Assembly (NCBI GenBank): GCA_018105865.1
Contig: CM030845.1
Coordinates: 7,447,890 to 7,511,889 of the forward strand
DNA length: 64,000 bases
Origin: Metaphire vulgaris
Lineage: Eukaryota > Annelida > Clitellata > Crassiclitellata > Megascolecidae
Reading direction: 5' to 3'
The notes under the pieces are model-generated. The model was not told the origin of the DNA. It saw nothing but the letters and a program-made list of their open reading frames with translations, and did no database searches. This document shows positions 38,947 through 50,615 of this stretch, in pieces. Both the position numbers and the translations under genes were made by a program. How positions within the stretch are numbered: position 1 is the stretch's first letter; each line of letters opens with the position of its first letter.

Positions 38947-38995
38947 GAGTCGTTCTGCTGTCTGTAAGAGTTCGAAGTCTGTCGTCCAGCGGCAT
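38947..38995 (-). CDS. Candidate first coding exon of basonuclin
   Basis: Minus-strand ATG reading MPLDDRLRTLTDSRTT, ending ACTC|GTAAGTG, a near-perfect donor in phase 1. That is the phase required by the 32561-32802 exon, giving ...RTT-L-LDNPGG. A TATA-like TATTTAAAG lies 78-87 bp upstream of the ATG. No homology supports it, and the known N-terminal Cys-rich segment is absent, so it may belong to another transcript. Confidence 0.35.
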
Positions 38996-39072
38996 CAGTA
39001 GGCTGCCGAATAGAGAGAGACCAGCGGTCGCATCATCTGGTTTCGTTTCGGCGTTCGACAAGGAGCGCAATT

Positions 39073-39082
39073 CCTTTAAATA
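39073..39082 (-). promoter_or_regulatory. Candidate TATA-type core promoter
   Basis: Minus-strand TATTTAAAGG, just downstream of a CpG-rich and CT-rich stretch (39110-39300) and upstream of the candidate exon at 38947-38995. Confidence 0.3.
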
Positions 39083-40959
39083 CAGACCTCCGACTCCGTC
39101 ACGCGGCACATGCCATTAGGGAGGGAGATGGGGAGGAGGGAGATGGGAGAGTGGGGTGGGGTGGAGCAGGGTCATTTGCGGACCTCTTGTATTATCCCGG
39201 CGTCGACGCGGCTTATTCTGCCGCTGGCTGCAGGCGACGACTTCGGTTGCAAGAAGGGGGCGCCACCGCCGCCGCCGCCGCTGACGACGACGACACAGCG
39301 TTGCGCAAGGGCGTTCACTAAGACGTCTTCCGCTCTAAAGTTCGTCCGCACTCTACAGGAGAGAATCGTCGCACAATTAAATGAAGCTTTCGAGTTCTTC
39401 AGCGGCACGATACCTGTGCACGATAACTCATTGCCTCAGCCTCAGCCTCAGCCTCATGTGCGCATTGCAAATTCATTGCAGATTTTTAGATTAATATTAA
39501 AACCTCATCTTTTTGACATGGCTTATCCACCATAGACTGTCAACCGTTTGTCCGGCCGGATACCCTGGATTTGACCTGGATCTTTAATTATTTGGATTTG
39601 GTGTGCCATCGGTTGATACTCCTGTGCATTATGAAGTGGCGCTATAGAAGTTTAAGATTAGACTGTAGATTAAATCAGCACCTGCTTTGTGCTGTACTGT
39701 GCTTGCCATGTAAGTGCTACGGGAGGAATGGGTGAAGAGGTTTTTTAAATAGAGAGCTGAGAGCGTTCTCGGAAAATGGGACCGAAATAATAATATTTTT
39801 CTTTTTCTGAATAAGAACTGCTCAAAGTTTCGTCCTGTGAATGCCGACGAAAAAGGAAAAAGAAATTGCTAACACACTACCACAGGATATTGAGCTAGAA
39901 AAAGATCCAATAAAAGACAACGGATAGTCACGTAGGCAAGGAAAATCCAGAAGCAAGTTCAATTGATGATAAAATATGGCAGTGATTGGAATGATCGTGT
40001 ATAAAAGCAGGATGACAGCAGCAAAATACACCCACCGCCCCCAGTAGCCTAAGTCATCGTTGATGTCCCCTCGACATGAGGAAACCGAAAGACGAGAGAG
40101 GACCAGGTCAAGTCCTTCGTAGTTTTCTTTGACGTGGCATATGATGTCACCTGGCATTTAATACATGACGTTGGCGGAAGTGTGTTTCTCCTATTTGGCC
40201 AACATCCGAAATTATTCAAATTGAATAGGAACGGCTAGAATTCACCGCTCTAAGAGCAGTTTCTAGAGAGGCTCGAGAAACTTGTCGATCCAAAACTTTT
40301 TGGCCATTTATCATGCTTGTTCGCAGAGCAGTTCACTAGTTTTTCTCTGCACATTCTAATTTAGAACATAGAGTTAGTTATTTTTAAAGTAATTTTAGTG
40401 GCCTGTCATCCATCTGGCAGATCCGAATTGACTCGCGACAATTTTTTATATTGATTACACACTGTTGAGAGGCTCGCAGCGTGATGTTGTATTGAAGACA
40501 ATGTTTTCGTTAATTTAAAATAAAATATAATCTCAGAACGTCCATTAAGCTCAACATCAAACCGGAAGAGGACTCAGGAAGATAACAACGAAAGACTACA
40601 AACTCTCATAACAAATTAAGTAAGTAAATCAGTACAATCGAGAACCAGGAGAGCATCTCATAACAACACTTAGACGTGTTAATTAAACCCTTTTCAGCAG
40701 ACTGTTTAACTTGTCTATGCACGGTTTTTGTAACCATTATGGTCATTCACACTATGAGAAACCATGCTAAGATACTTAATAAAGGTTTATCCCAAATGGT
40801 GACGGATGGCACTGCAGTATAGCAACATCATCACCTCGACCTTCAGCAAGAAGCGTCGAACTGTACGCATGATCTAATACAGTCAAATCCGTTTAAGTTA
40901 ACGCATTATGATGTTACGCTGCCGCGCAATCGTGTGCGCAGACTTCCAGGCATCCAGAA

Positions 40960-41026
40960 GCAGCAGCAGCAGCAGCAGGCGGCTCGTTTGCTGCTGCTGC
41001 TGCTGCTGCGCTGCTGCTGCTGCTGC
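40960..41026. repeat. CAG/CTG inverted triplet repeat
   Basis: About six CAG units (40960-40978), a 10-bp spacer GCGGCTCGTTTG-like, then two CTG blocks (40990-41009, 41011-41026). Can fold as a long hairpin on one strand. Confidence 0.8.
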
Positions 41027-41244
41027 GAAAGAAGAGCCATTAATCTGATCAGAGCCCAGTGGACGGCCTCAATAGGAGATGGAACTTCGAGAGAAGGCGT
41101 CGGATGTTCTATGGTTCCCAAGGGCCGAGCGTGGATTGTAGGACAGCGAACGAAACAGTGGATACGACATAAGCAAAAGACGACGTGCGATCATCGGGCG
41201 ACGTCTCACGACTCTCATACCAATGCCACTAACGAACCCCCTCT

Positions 41245-41320
41245 CTGTGTGTCTCTCTGTCTCTGTCTCTGTCTCTGTCTCTGTCTCTGTCTCTTTCTCT
41301 GTCTCTCTCTTTCTCTCTCA
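41245..41320. repeat. (CTCTGT)n-type pyrimidine tract
   Basis: CTCTGT and CT repeats; a similar tract is at 41708-41790. Confidence 0.85.
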
Positions 41321-42540
41321 TCTTCCTCGTGCGTCTCTTTTTATTATACATGTTGTTGGAGAATTCCAACTCAAGTATTTGTTTTTGATATAGAGAAGCG
41401 TAAAAAATCGCACCCTTGTTTTTGAGCTGTTGACGATGCGAGATTAATGTCTAAAAGACAACATTTCGACGACTTCTGCTCTTCAGTACTAACAAGAAGG
41501 AAGAATAATCGTGAACAAACAAGAACATTGTCCAATTGTTCCATCTTTCATTCAGTATTTTGTTTTAACGTTCGGCGCCTACATTCTTCTATTACCTCAC
41601 CCTCTGGTTCTGTTTGTGAATCCTAACCTCTATCCCCACTTGCTTCCCCACCTCGGTATCCATTCCTTTGCCTCTCTGTCTGTTTTCACCCTATTTTTGT
41701 CGCTCTATCTCTCTCTCTCTCTCTGTCTCTCTCCATCTCCGTCTGTCTGTCTCTGTTTGTCTGTCTGTCTCTATTTCTCTATTTCTCTAAGCGTCGATAT
41801 AGCCGGCTGTGTATATGTGTTCTTCGGGTGATGAAGTGATTGGGGAAAATTCATTGAACTGTGCTCAGTTTAATTTTCCTCAGCGGAGCCTCGCGATCGA
41901 ACCGGGCGCGATCTGCTTTCGAAACGGACGACGACGATTCAGGCGTTAAAGAAAGCGATTCCGACGACCAACGAAGCGTGACGCAGACGCCGCTCGCACT
42001 CTGCCAATCGACATCAGTCGCGTCCTCTGGTGGCGCCGTCGACAACGACGATGTCTAACACGCAAACGCAAGCATGGTTCGTCGTCGTAGTCGTCGTCGT
42101 CATTAATTACGACGATCGTCGACAGAGGAACTGCTCGAAGTTTACACGTTATCTCTGGTTTCGTGGCTTCGGGTCTATGAATGGCGCAAGTACGTCTGTC
42201 CGTTGGCTGGCGCGTTGGTCCCTCCTCCTGTCAAGTGAAGCTAATCAGGGGAGGGGTTTTTCGACGAGGAAACTTGAGGTGTTCGTCATCGCCCCGCTTT
42301 TGATTTTTTTTAATTTTGGGATTTCCTTCAAGATATTTTCACTAGTTCGAATCTCTTACTTGGCGACTTCAGTAATCGATGTTGTGTACTATATCTGTTG
42401 TTGAAAGTTCTTGGTTATTGCACGAATATTGTTCTCCACTGTGCGTAGAAATTTTGTGGACACCTATAGTATCACCCGGGACGTACGTTAGGCCTAATAT
42501 CTTAATTAATTATCTATAATAAAAAGAAACTCAAAAAGTA

Positions 42541-42712
42541 TATTGGACCCCATGCCTGGAACGCCCTTCCACCAGCGCTACGGAACATAAAGTCGCCCGT
42601 TGCTTTTCGTAAACAGTTGATCTGTTTAATTGTGCTTATAATAATTATTGACATTAATTGTAATGCGCTTGCTAACATTAATTGATTAGGCGCAATATAA
42701 GTAGATGATTAA
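42541..42712 (+). mobile_element. LINE 3' end fragment
   Basis: One frame reads AWNALPPALRNIKSPVAFRK, the C-terminal signature of Jockey/CR1-superfamily reverse transcriptase ORFs (W-N-x-L-P ... F-K/R-x-x-L). Ends TTAGGCGCAATATAAGTAG. Confidence 0.7.
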
Positions 42713-43416
42713 AATAATTGATCCGGTATAGGTCTATTAGATCGGAAAAGGAAAAAAACGTATATACTAGGACACGGAAAACCTGAGACAGTATAATGGA
42801 TCATGAACATTGCCACGATGCCTCTGCGGAACGGCAGAAGTTTCAAGCGGTCCAGTAGTAAGCTTATTGTTAGACTCATATTCGATCATACAGTTTACCC
42901 TCTGCATGCAAATGCACTGTCCAACCGTTCCGCTGTCCGGGGCTTCTTTCTACTGCGTTAAATTAATAGCGATTGCAAGTTTAGCCCCCGTAGAAACGAC
43001 GGGTTCCACGGCAGCACAACCAATGGACCGGCGGACGTTTAATGGCGACAGCCGAAGCGACTTCGAATGGAGAAACGCAACCGGAAATAGACGCGCCACG
43101 TTCTGTACACCGGTCACACGTCCTCTTCCTAATCCTCCTCCTCCTCCTCCGACTCTACACTTCCGAATCAGTCCGCAGAAACTTTCCCTCTCTGATGATC
43201 GGCTCTTTGCGTCTAGCCCCTTCTTCTTCGGCGTTCAGAATAGACGCCGCTGCTGCCTTCCTTGTCTCACCCCCCGCCGCCGCCGCCGCCGCCGAAGTCG
43301 TCTCTTGATGCGCCACGGAGCTGCCGATAAGGACAATGACACTTCGGAGACGTCGGTAGATTGTCGTTAATTTGGAACCGCTGCACTGGCTCCAATTCCA
43401 GTCGCGTTCATTAGTC

Positions 43417-43422
<6 letters not shown>

Positions 43423-43493
<71 letters not shown>
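43423..43493. repeat. (TA)n microsatellite
   Basis: About 35 TA units. Confidence 0.95.
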
Positions 43494-43502
<9 letters not shown>

Positions 43503-43995
43503 ATATCGGCGTTTTGGCAGGCATTTCCAAATAGAACAGCGAGTTAAGCGTACGTGCACATTCAAGCATGTCGGTTTTCCAAAGGTCTGTCCAATTTTTT
43601 CATACCTTGAGAAACTTCGCAATAATTCTTGAAAGATGGGTGCATATGGAATCTGATGCTGGAAAAGTTGAAAACTTATTGGTGTGGACCTTCGAGCGCG
43701 GAATGAAACTTTATCTGACAAGTCGATACGGAAAAATCTGCATGTCTTTGTCTCTGTCTCTAAAGAGAGCATCCAATCCACACGACAAGAACAAAGAGGA
43801 GGCTATAAAAGAAAAGGTAATACCGTACTCGAACGAGCGTAGGGTTTCCAGCGCTGATCTCCGGTACTAGACAGGCAGCGACGCAAGTGACTTACTTCTA
43901 GAGTAGGCTGCCATTACTTTACCTATAGACCTGCGTTTTGCCTTCGCAGTTTAACGCTACTACCAATTTATCGACGCTTAAGCGATGAACGGCTT

Positions 43996-44100
43996 GGTTG
44001 GCCGCCGGCACCACGACATGGGATGGTCATTGGTCACCCATCCAAGTACTAACCGCGCTCGACGTTGCTTAACTTCGACGTTCTGACGAACGAGAACCTG
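43996..44100 (-). pseudogene. 5S rRNA-like sequence (5' truncated) or 5S-derived SINE
   Basis: On the minus strand AAGTTAAGCAACGTCG (box A region) and GGTTAGTACTTGGATGGGTG then ACC (intermediate element and box C) match the 5S internal promoter. The 3' end reads GTGGTGCCGGCGGCC. The first roughly 30 nt of 5S RNA are missing, so it is a pseudogene or a SINE3-type head rather than a working gene. Confidence 0.75.
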
Positions 44101-44690
44101 GAAAAATTTAGAGGGGTCACTACATCCCCTGGAAGGCAAAAGTTATGGCTGCAGTTCACCCCTTGCGTCTGATGCATAATGAGAAACAACTAAAAACACC
44201 AATTTACAAACTGACCAACAAAATGCACCTCCTGCTAAAAACTCGTTCCGACGGACCTGAGCGAATTTTAACAAATTGACTGAATTTTACCATGAAATTC
44301 AGTTCCACGCATTGTAAATGAATGTTAAAATCTCTGTATAAAACGACTTGAATAACTCAAACAAAGATATAAACGAGTCACTTCTGTAATCAAGCTAACG
44401 CAATGTCAGTAACTACAGTATATAGGCGCTGGCAATCAGCTGCAGCGTTAGTTTGCCTGTCTTTGGGCTACTTAGTTACAGTGTATTTTAGTTACAGCTC
44501 CTTGATTTTTAGCTAGTTTTTTAAATTAATTAACGGCGATTAATTTCGACTCCAGCGTTGAACAACGAAAGTTACCGTATTGCTGACGCTTACTGAATTT
44601 TACTGAATTCTAAAGCCAACGTAAAATTCGTGAATTTTGATAAATTTTGAAACCGGTCTCACTGAATTCTCGAACACTGGCTGGGGCGTA

Positions 44691-44856
44691 GCGACGGCGG
44701 GGTATATCGGCATATATACCCCCCCTAAAAAATCAGTCTACCTTAAAGTTTTTTATGTAATTTATATGTGGTTAATTTGGGCTTATGTGGTTTATAGTTA
44801 AGATTTAAGCCATCCCCCAAATAAATATGTATACCCTCAAATCCTGGCTATATAAA
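44691..44856. mobile_element. hAT-like MITE, degraded, same family as 48808
   Basis: Reads as the reverse complement of the element at 48808-48979: GGGGCGTAGCGACGGCGGGG, AAATCAGTCTACCTTAAAG, TATGTGGTTTATAGTTAAG. The right terminus is eroded at CCTGGCTATA. Confidence 0.75.
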
Positions 44857-46487
44857 ACTAATCGGTAATTTGAACGTGTATTAGATTTCCTGACATGACG
44901 ACAGATATGCAGCGACGCTAAATGACGCATTAAAAACCCCGCAACACGGTGTCACGTATCTTCCTGAGTACTCGCGGGCCAGAATTTCGAAAATGCATTT
45001 TTATATGATTTATAATATTTATATAAATCAGGTTTAACTTTAATAAATGCTTGATGAACTACCGGTAATGCTTATGTTTTTTATAGTTATTTCTCAGATT
45101 TATAAACTAAGAGCTGTGCAGTATCAGTGTTATCTGTGCTTTCATCCAAAAGCTACTGAAAAATAACCTAGCTAATCTGCCAATCAACTGCCAGTAACGT
45201 CTGTTGCAAATCAACTCGGCGTTGAATTGTCATTCTTGACAAAGTAACCTGAAAAGACACGTTTTCTGGGCAAATGTGAGATGCGTCAATCTCTAACAAA
45301 ATCTCCGTCTGCGAAAGGCCGTGATGAAAACTGGGCCACTTCGCAGCTGGCCCGTGTGCACTTTTATTCTTGCGACTTCCTTGTGAAAAAAACTCGTTTC
45401 GGTATAAACTTACCCTGCAGTTTCATAAACAGCGGCAACGTTATACTCTTAGAACGAGATTCACGAAAAAACACACTTTTGCCATGACATGAAATGAGTC
45501 TTACGTTTTAATCTCGAATTTAGACAATCTAGACTTACTGCAAGTATAAAGCAGTTATCGACGCGCCCGTGACGCATTACTTTGAGTCAAATGAATAGGT
45601 TAAACCTCCCAGTTTTCAAAATTGTACACGAACCCTTTGGCGGGCCGGTTTTCTGTGTTGCTCGAAATTGTCCCGCGTGCCAGAAAAAACCCTTCGGCGG
45701 GCCGGATTTGGCCCTAGTGGCTATAGCTATACCACAAGCGAGAACGCACAACGAGATCGGACGGTTTTGTCATACTCGGTAAAACATCGTATGGATATTC
45801 TCATGAACAGCCTACTGCATGGTTCGTTGTTTGCCGTCCTCGTTGCCGATCGCCTAACACCGCTGCAAATTAATAAACTTACTGCATTGCAAGATGGACA
45901 CTGACGCTGCCAAATGAATACGCCATTACGTAGATTTAGTGTGACAACTCCAGTACAGACATTTCTCTACACCTCTGCAGGCACTCTGGATCACAGACGC
46001 ATGTCGGCCGTATTGCGGAGGGCTTGGAGTCCTTCCCGTGCACTTTCTGAGGAAAGTTTCTCTATAATATTGTATTAAGCTATTAAGCTAAGATTCGATT
46101 TAAAAAAATTCCGAGCAAAATTATTGAAGCCCTTTCAAATTTCAAAGATCGTCTTCCGTTGCTTGGGTCTACTGTATTCCTGAATAAATGTATTTTTATC
46201 CCTGATGTACTGTTTGACACAGTAAAACATTCTGTAACAACTGAGATAAGTGCCTTTTGTATAGTTTTCAAATCATTAGATGAAAATGGTCCAAGCAAAT
46301 AATCATAGACCTAAACGTGCGTTTCACGTATTTGTTGATGTGAAGGAGATTGACGCTACTATGAAAATAACCACCAAAGAATTAAGACAAGAACATCGCT
46401 GCTTAAATTTAGGTTTTATACATTTTTGAAATTAGTTCTGCTGAGATGTGAATTCAGATGAAATATGGCTCCCACTACTGAACACTG

Positions 46488-46490
<3 letters not shown>

Positions 46491-46524
<34 letters not shown>
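46491..46524. repeat. (AT)n microsatellite
   Basis: Uninterrupted AT run. Confidence 0.95.
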
Positions 46525-46526
<2 letters not shown>

Positions 46527-47198
46527 TGAAAGTAAACTATTTTAGGGTGGAAGTAATCTGTCCTCGCTGAGTTTTTGAAAATTGTTCACTACAAAACTTA
46601 TCCATTTGCCTTAATGCTTAATATTATGACTAGGCATAGAAGCCATCCGATTTGATTTAGGCTAACTTAAGTACATCTCGTTTGTATAGTTTTTACAATA
46701 CTGTTCCACGTTATGGAACAGCACAAAAACCGGCACTATACGGTCTTACTCCGAAATGCGAACACAGTGCGTCACTCGATTGATTCATTGCCGTGACGTC
46801 ATCGTGTCGTCCGAGGAGAAGAACGGGGGCGCCTTCTTCGTTTTGCGACCGGCGCCGCATTATGTGGCGCTCGCTGCATCTTCTATAGCGTGTCCGGCTC
46901 TCCTCTTATCTTAATCCGTCGGCTGGCCCTTTATTCGCCCCTTGGAGACAATTCCGGTCACGTGGCGGCGTGATGAGACCGACGCACGGTCGAGCGATTG
47001 ATAGAAGGCCGTGACCGGGAAAAGTAAGCGGCGACGGCGTCCGCAATCAGTCGCCGCCGCCGCCGCCGTCGCCGCCTATCTCCGCCCCTCCCCTCCCCTC
47101 CCCGCTCGGCAACTACGACCCCGTCGTCGTCGTCGTCGTCCGACGCTAATGTAATTTACAGGTAGCAAATACATCACGAAAATTATTCTTGCGCAGCG

Positions 47199-47229
<31 letters not shown>

Positions 47230-47860
47230 ACCGCTGTCACAGCTAATAGACGCCTCCTTTCTCAAATCTGACAGGCACACGCCGATTCGCCGGAGCGTCC
47301 GGCCTTTTGGCGTAATGAATGCGCTAATCATAATGCCTTTGTCGTCGTCGTCGTCGTCGTCGTAATCGTCGTTATCATCATCATCACTGTTTTGTGACCG
47401 GACTGTGGTGGGTGGGTCGTCGACCGGAAGAAGGGGTAGTTGAGTTGACCGGTCCCACATTTTTGAACTCGGAGGCGCATTGCTCAAGAGTTCGTGATAT
47501 CTGCACCTAGCACATCGGCGGGCGTAGCCACGGGGGGGGACCGGACACCTATTCTGGTTCTGGTTCCATGGACCAGTCTTGAGATTCGCCAAAAACCGCT
47601 GAGGTACCGGTATTTGGGGGTAGGGTGGGTGGTAGGTAGGTAGCATGATCGAAGATACTATGAGAATGTGTGAGGAACTAACTCTTTGACGACGTTGTTT
47701 CCTCGTCGGATACTTTTTAATTAAACCAGAAAATGTCGATGTGCCACCCTTATTCTAAAACCCTGGCTTCGCCACTGATCTAATATCAGCCAAAACTTTT
47801 TAGCATCTGGCGGTCCCCGGATGGCGCTACAAGAGCTAACGTCGCTCTTCGGGTTTCCTT

Positions 47861-48017
47861 CAGGGGCGTAGCCAGGAATTTGATTGGGGGCATAATGCGA
47901 TTAGGGGGGTATAAATCTTTTAAAACGTTGAAAATCTTTAAAAACACATTAAAACTTTAAGATAACCTTTTTTGGGGTTTATATATCGATATAACCCCCT
48001 CTGTCGCTACGCCTCTG
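47861..48017. mobile_element. hAT-like MITE (degenerate duplication)
   Basis: Ends CAGGGGCGTAGCCAGG and TGTCGCTACGCCTCTG; flanks GTTTCCTT and GGGCCCTT agree at five of eight bases. Interior GGGTATAAATC and GGGGTTTATATATCG resemble the 48808 family. Confidence 0.75.
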
Positions 48018-48276
48018 GGGCCCTTGTCGGATTGGATGGAGTTGTCTGTATACGCTGGTGTTCCCATAATTTTGGGATGCTGGCTATGTCACAGCTATAA
48101 TATGTGTAGCTCCATCGGTCGTTATCTTGACTAGGCCAAACATACTATAAACCACTATACATACTATATACACTATACATCATACAGTATACTGTATATA
48201 CTGTATGATTGGTACGCAGCATGACAACCACAGCTCCGCCATAGCCGGTGACAAGCCCAGATGAGAAAGGAAGAGC

Positions 48277-48470
48277 CATGGGCTCCGGAGGTGGGTGCAA
48301 GGGGGTGCAATTGCACCCCCTGAAAAAATGTGGAGTCATGAAAATAGTAACATTACTTGTTTCTTTCGTCACAAAACCTTGTTTTGCACCCCCGTGGAAA
48401 ATTTTTTCATTTCTTTCGTCACAAGACCCTGTTTTGCACCCTTCTGGAAAAATTTCTGCGGACGCCCATG
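48277..48470. mobile_element. hAT-type MITE, CATGGGC family
   Basis: Ends CATGGGCTCCGGAGG and CTGCGGACGCCCATG, flanked by GGAAGAGC (48269-48276) and GGAGGAGC (48471-48478), a 7/8 duplication. Interior has two near-copies of TTTCTTTCGTCACAA and TTTTGCACCC. Confidence 0.85.
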
Positions 48471-48807
48471 GGAGGAGCCAGACGCCCATCGTCTTTTGAC
48501 GGACGCATTTTTAAACAGACACAACAACTAATATAGCAACAACAGGGTGGGCCAACAAGACCGGATTCACCGGTACCACCCTGTTTTATTGTGAATATTT
48601 CTACAACCGCTTGGTTGTGAAAATGCATGAAATTTGGCGTATTTCTGCGGCATTATATCCTAAGCAGCGCTTTATGCAGGCCTGTTAGGGGGTGGAGATC
48701 CCCCTCAAAATCCCTCTCCCAAAAAATCGGCATTGACAAAGTTTTGCATTGACTGTCTCTTCCCATCCAGCCAAGTCAGACAGACAGACAGACAGACAGA
48801 CAGACAG

Positions 48808-48979
48808 CAGTGGCGTAGCCAGGAGTTTGATTTGGGAGGGTATAAATATTTCGGGTGGGTATAAATCTTAACTATATAAACCACATATAACCACATGTAA
48901 ATCACATAAAAAACTATAAGGTAGACTGATTTGGGGGAGGTATATACCGACATACCCCCTCCCCGTCGCTACGCCCCTG
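48808..48979. mobile_element. hAT MITE inside a (GACA)n microsatellite
   Basis: Ends CAGTGGCGTAGCCAGG and CGTCGCTACGCCCCTG, flanked on both sides by ACAGACAG and by GACA repeats (48777-48807, 48980-48999). The tetranucleotide repeat makes the 8-bp match uninformative by itself, but the split microsatellite proves insertion. Confidence 0.85.
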
Positions 48980-49225
48980 ACAGACAGACAGACAGACAAG
49001 ACAGATAGACACATACAGTGCCATAAATCGTACTAGCGATCGAAATGAATGTACGTAGGAGTTGGCTTGTTGTTGAAATTGTCGCTCTCTGACCGAGTCT
49101 GAGGATCGATGTCTCTATTATCTGATCCGTTCGTTCTATCCGGACGCGAGGACGACTTTCTTCCGAAGCTCTAGTATAGGAAATACGGGTCGACCCTCCC
49201 GTCCCTCCGCGGCCGGCCGGGAGTA

Positions 49226-49262
49226 GATATAAAACTGAGACTACGCTGCTGGTCGGTCACTC
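49226..49262 (+). promoter_or_regulatory. Candidate TATA/Inr promoter
   Basis: GATATAAAAC (49226-49235) with TCACTCT about 30 bp downstream, inside a CpG-rich block. The only following ORFs are very short (for example MARPSLYRKTPSLRS from 49489). Could drive a noncoding RNA or be chance. Confidence 0.25.
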
Positions 49263-49686
49263 TATTTAGACGAGAGAGATCCGCGTTTTTCTCTATATTC
49301 AAGCGCCCCGTGCAGACAGTGTTTAATCATTTACCGTGGCTTTCGACGGAAACGATAAACGGGGAAATGGAATGAAGATGTGACGGGAATCGAAGCCCAT
49401 GGCCGCGGCGTCGAGTGATCGCGTCTAATCGCGGCTGCGGTCGGCGGACGTCAAAGACGACGTGAACTCCGACCTGCCCCGTTCATTATGGCACGACCTT
49501 CACTTTATCGCAAGACGCCTTCGTTGCGGTCCACTGATTTCGTCGCTGAACGAAGGAACCGCTCGAATGACGAAATAAATGAGATTGGCGCAAACTGACG
49601 AGAACGGTTGCTGACAGCACGACTTGGAGAATGGGAAGACAGCGATAGAACCATCACACATTGATGATACAATTCGTTGGCCTAAT

Positions 49687-50084
49687 CAGAGGCGTAAACC
49701 TGGCGTCAACATGGGGGGATAGAATAACTTTTTAAAAGTTGACCCCCCCCCCAGAAATATAAAAAATCCTCTTCCATTATGAGGGATATTGCATATTATG
49801 GTGTGGACTTAAAATCGCCCACGAAATACGTCTTGACAAGCAGAAAAGGTCATCCTGATATTTTTATATTTTCCCCTCTCCAAATACCCGATAACCCGGA
49901 CAAGAAAAAAAGAAAGAAAAAGGTCATCCGAAATGAGAGAATGCGGATTTGGCGTAATTCTGGCATCAACATCATTGGGTAGGATATAATTTTTTACCAT
50001 ATAGCCCAAAACATTAGGGGATAATTGATACTCTGTCCACAACTAATTATTCGGGGGACCGTCCCCCCGTGTTTTACGCCCATG
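49687..50084. mobile_element. hAT MITE with exact 8-bp target duplication
   Basis: Ends CAGAGGCGTAAACCTGG and GTGTTTTACGCCCATG, flanked by GGCCTAAT on both sides (49679-49686, 50085-50092). Interior carries two reverse-orientation copies of the GACAAGCAGAAAAGGTCATC motif. Confidence 0.92.
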
Positions 50085-50615
50085 GGCCTAATGCAACTCC
50101 TTTAGACCTCTTTAATTAAGGCTATATTGGTCGCTGCCTCACTGTTGGAGTTGCCGGGGGTTGGGGTTGGGTTTGAACCACCAGATAACTTTGCAACCCT
50201 CCCAAAAATCGCATATCGGGTACATGCAGCTTCTGTAATTCATTGAATTTCAGTTCTCAACCCTCCAGCTCAAATTTCACAACTCCAACACTGCGCTGCC
50301 TTAACCTATGCCTATATGGTTCGGGTCCATCCATATAATAGGCACGTACTGATGGGGGAGGGTTGGATTATGGAGATTTTGCGTATGTAGGCCTACGGTG
50401 TGTGCAACGAGGGAGGGAGGTTGAATATATGTATTTTTTGCGTACGTACTATATGGACGAGCCCCTCCCTAGATCAATAACTACCAACTTAGCAACCAAT
50501 CTCCGGGCTGGGAATCAGCAAAAACCTAAATCTAGTTGTTCTGCTTTCTCTGATAGGCTATAAGCCGTAGACGAAAGAAAATACGTTCTAGTCCACAGTT
50601 AAAAGCACATTAGCA

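Noticed and set aside
43568..43870. 100-codon plus-strand ORF
   Set aside because: No recognisable domain or splice context; flanked by a TA tract and repeats.
47146..47646. 166-codon minus-strand ORF
   Set aside because: Built from Asp and Leu repeat runs in a GC-rich island; no family resemblance.
47517..47764. Possible MITE between GGGCGTAGCCACGG and CCCTGGCTTCGCCACTG
   Set aside because: Ends are similar but poorly matched and the flanks (CACATCGG, ATCTAATA) show no duplication; likely two unrelated remnants.
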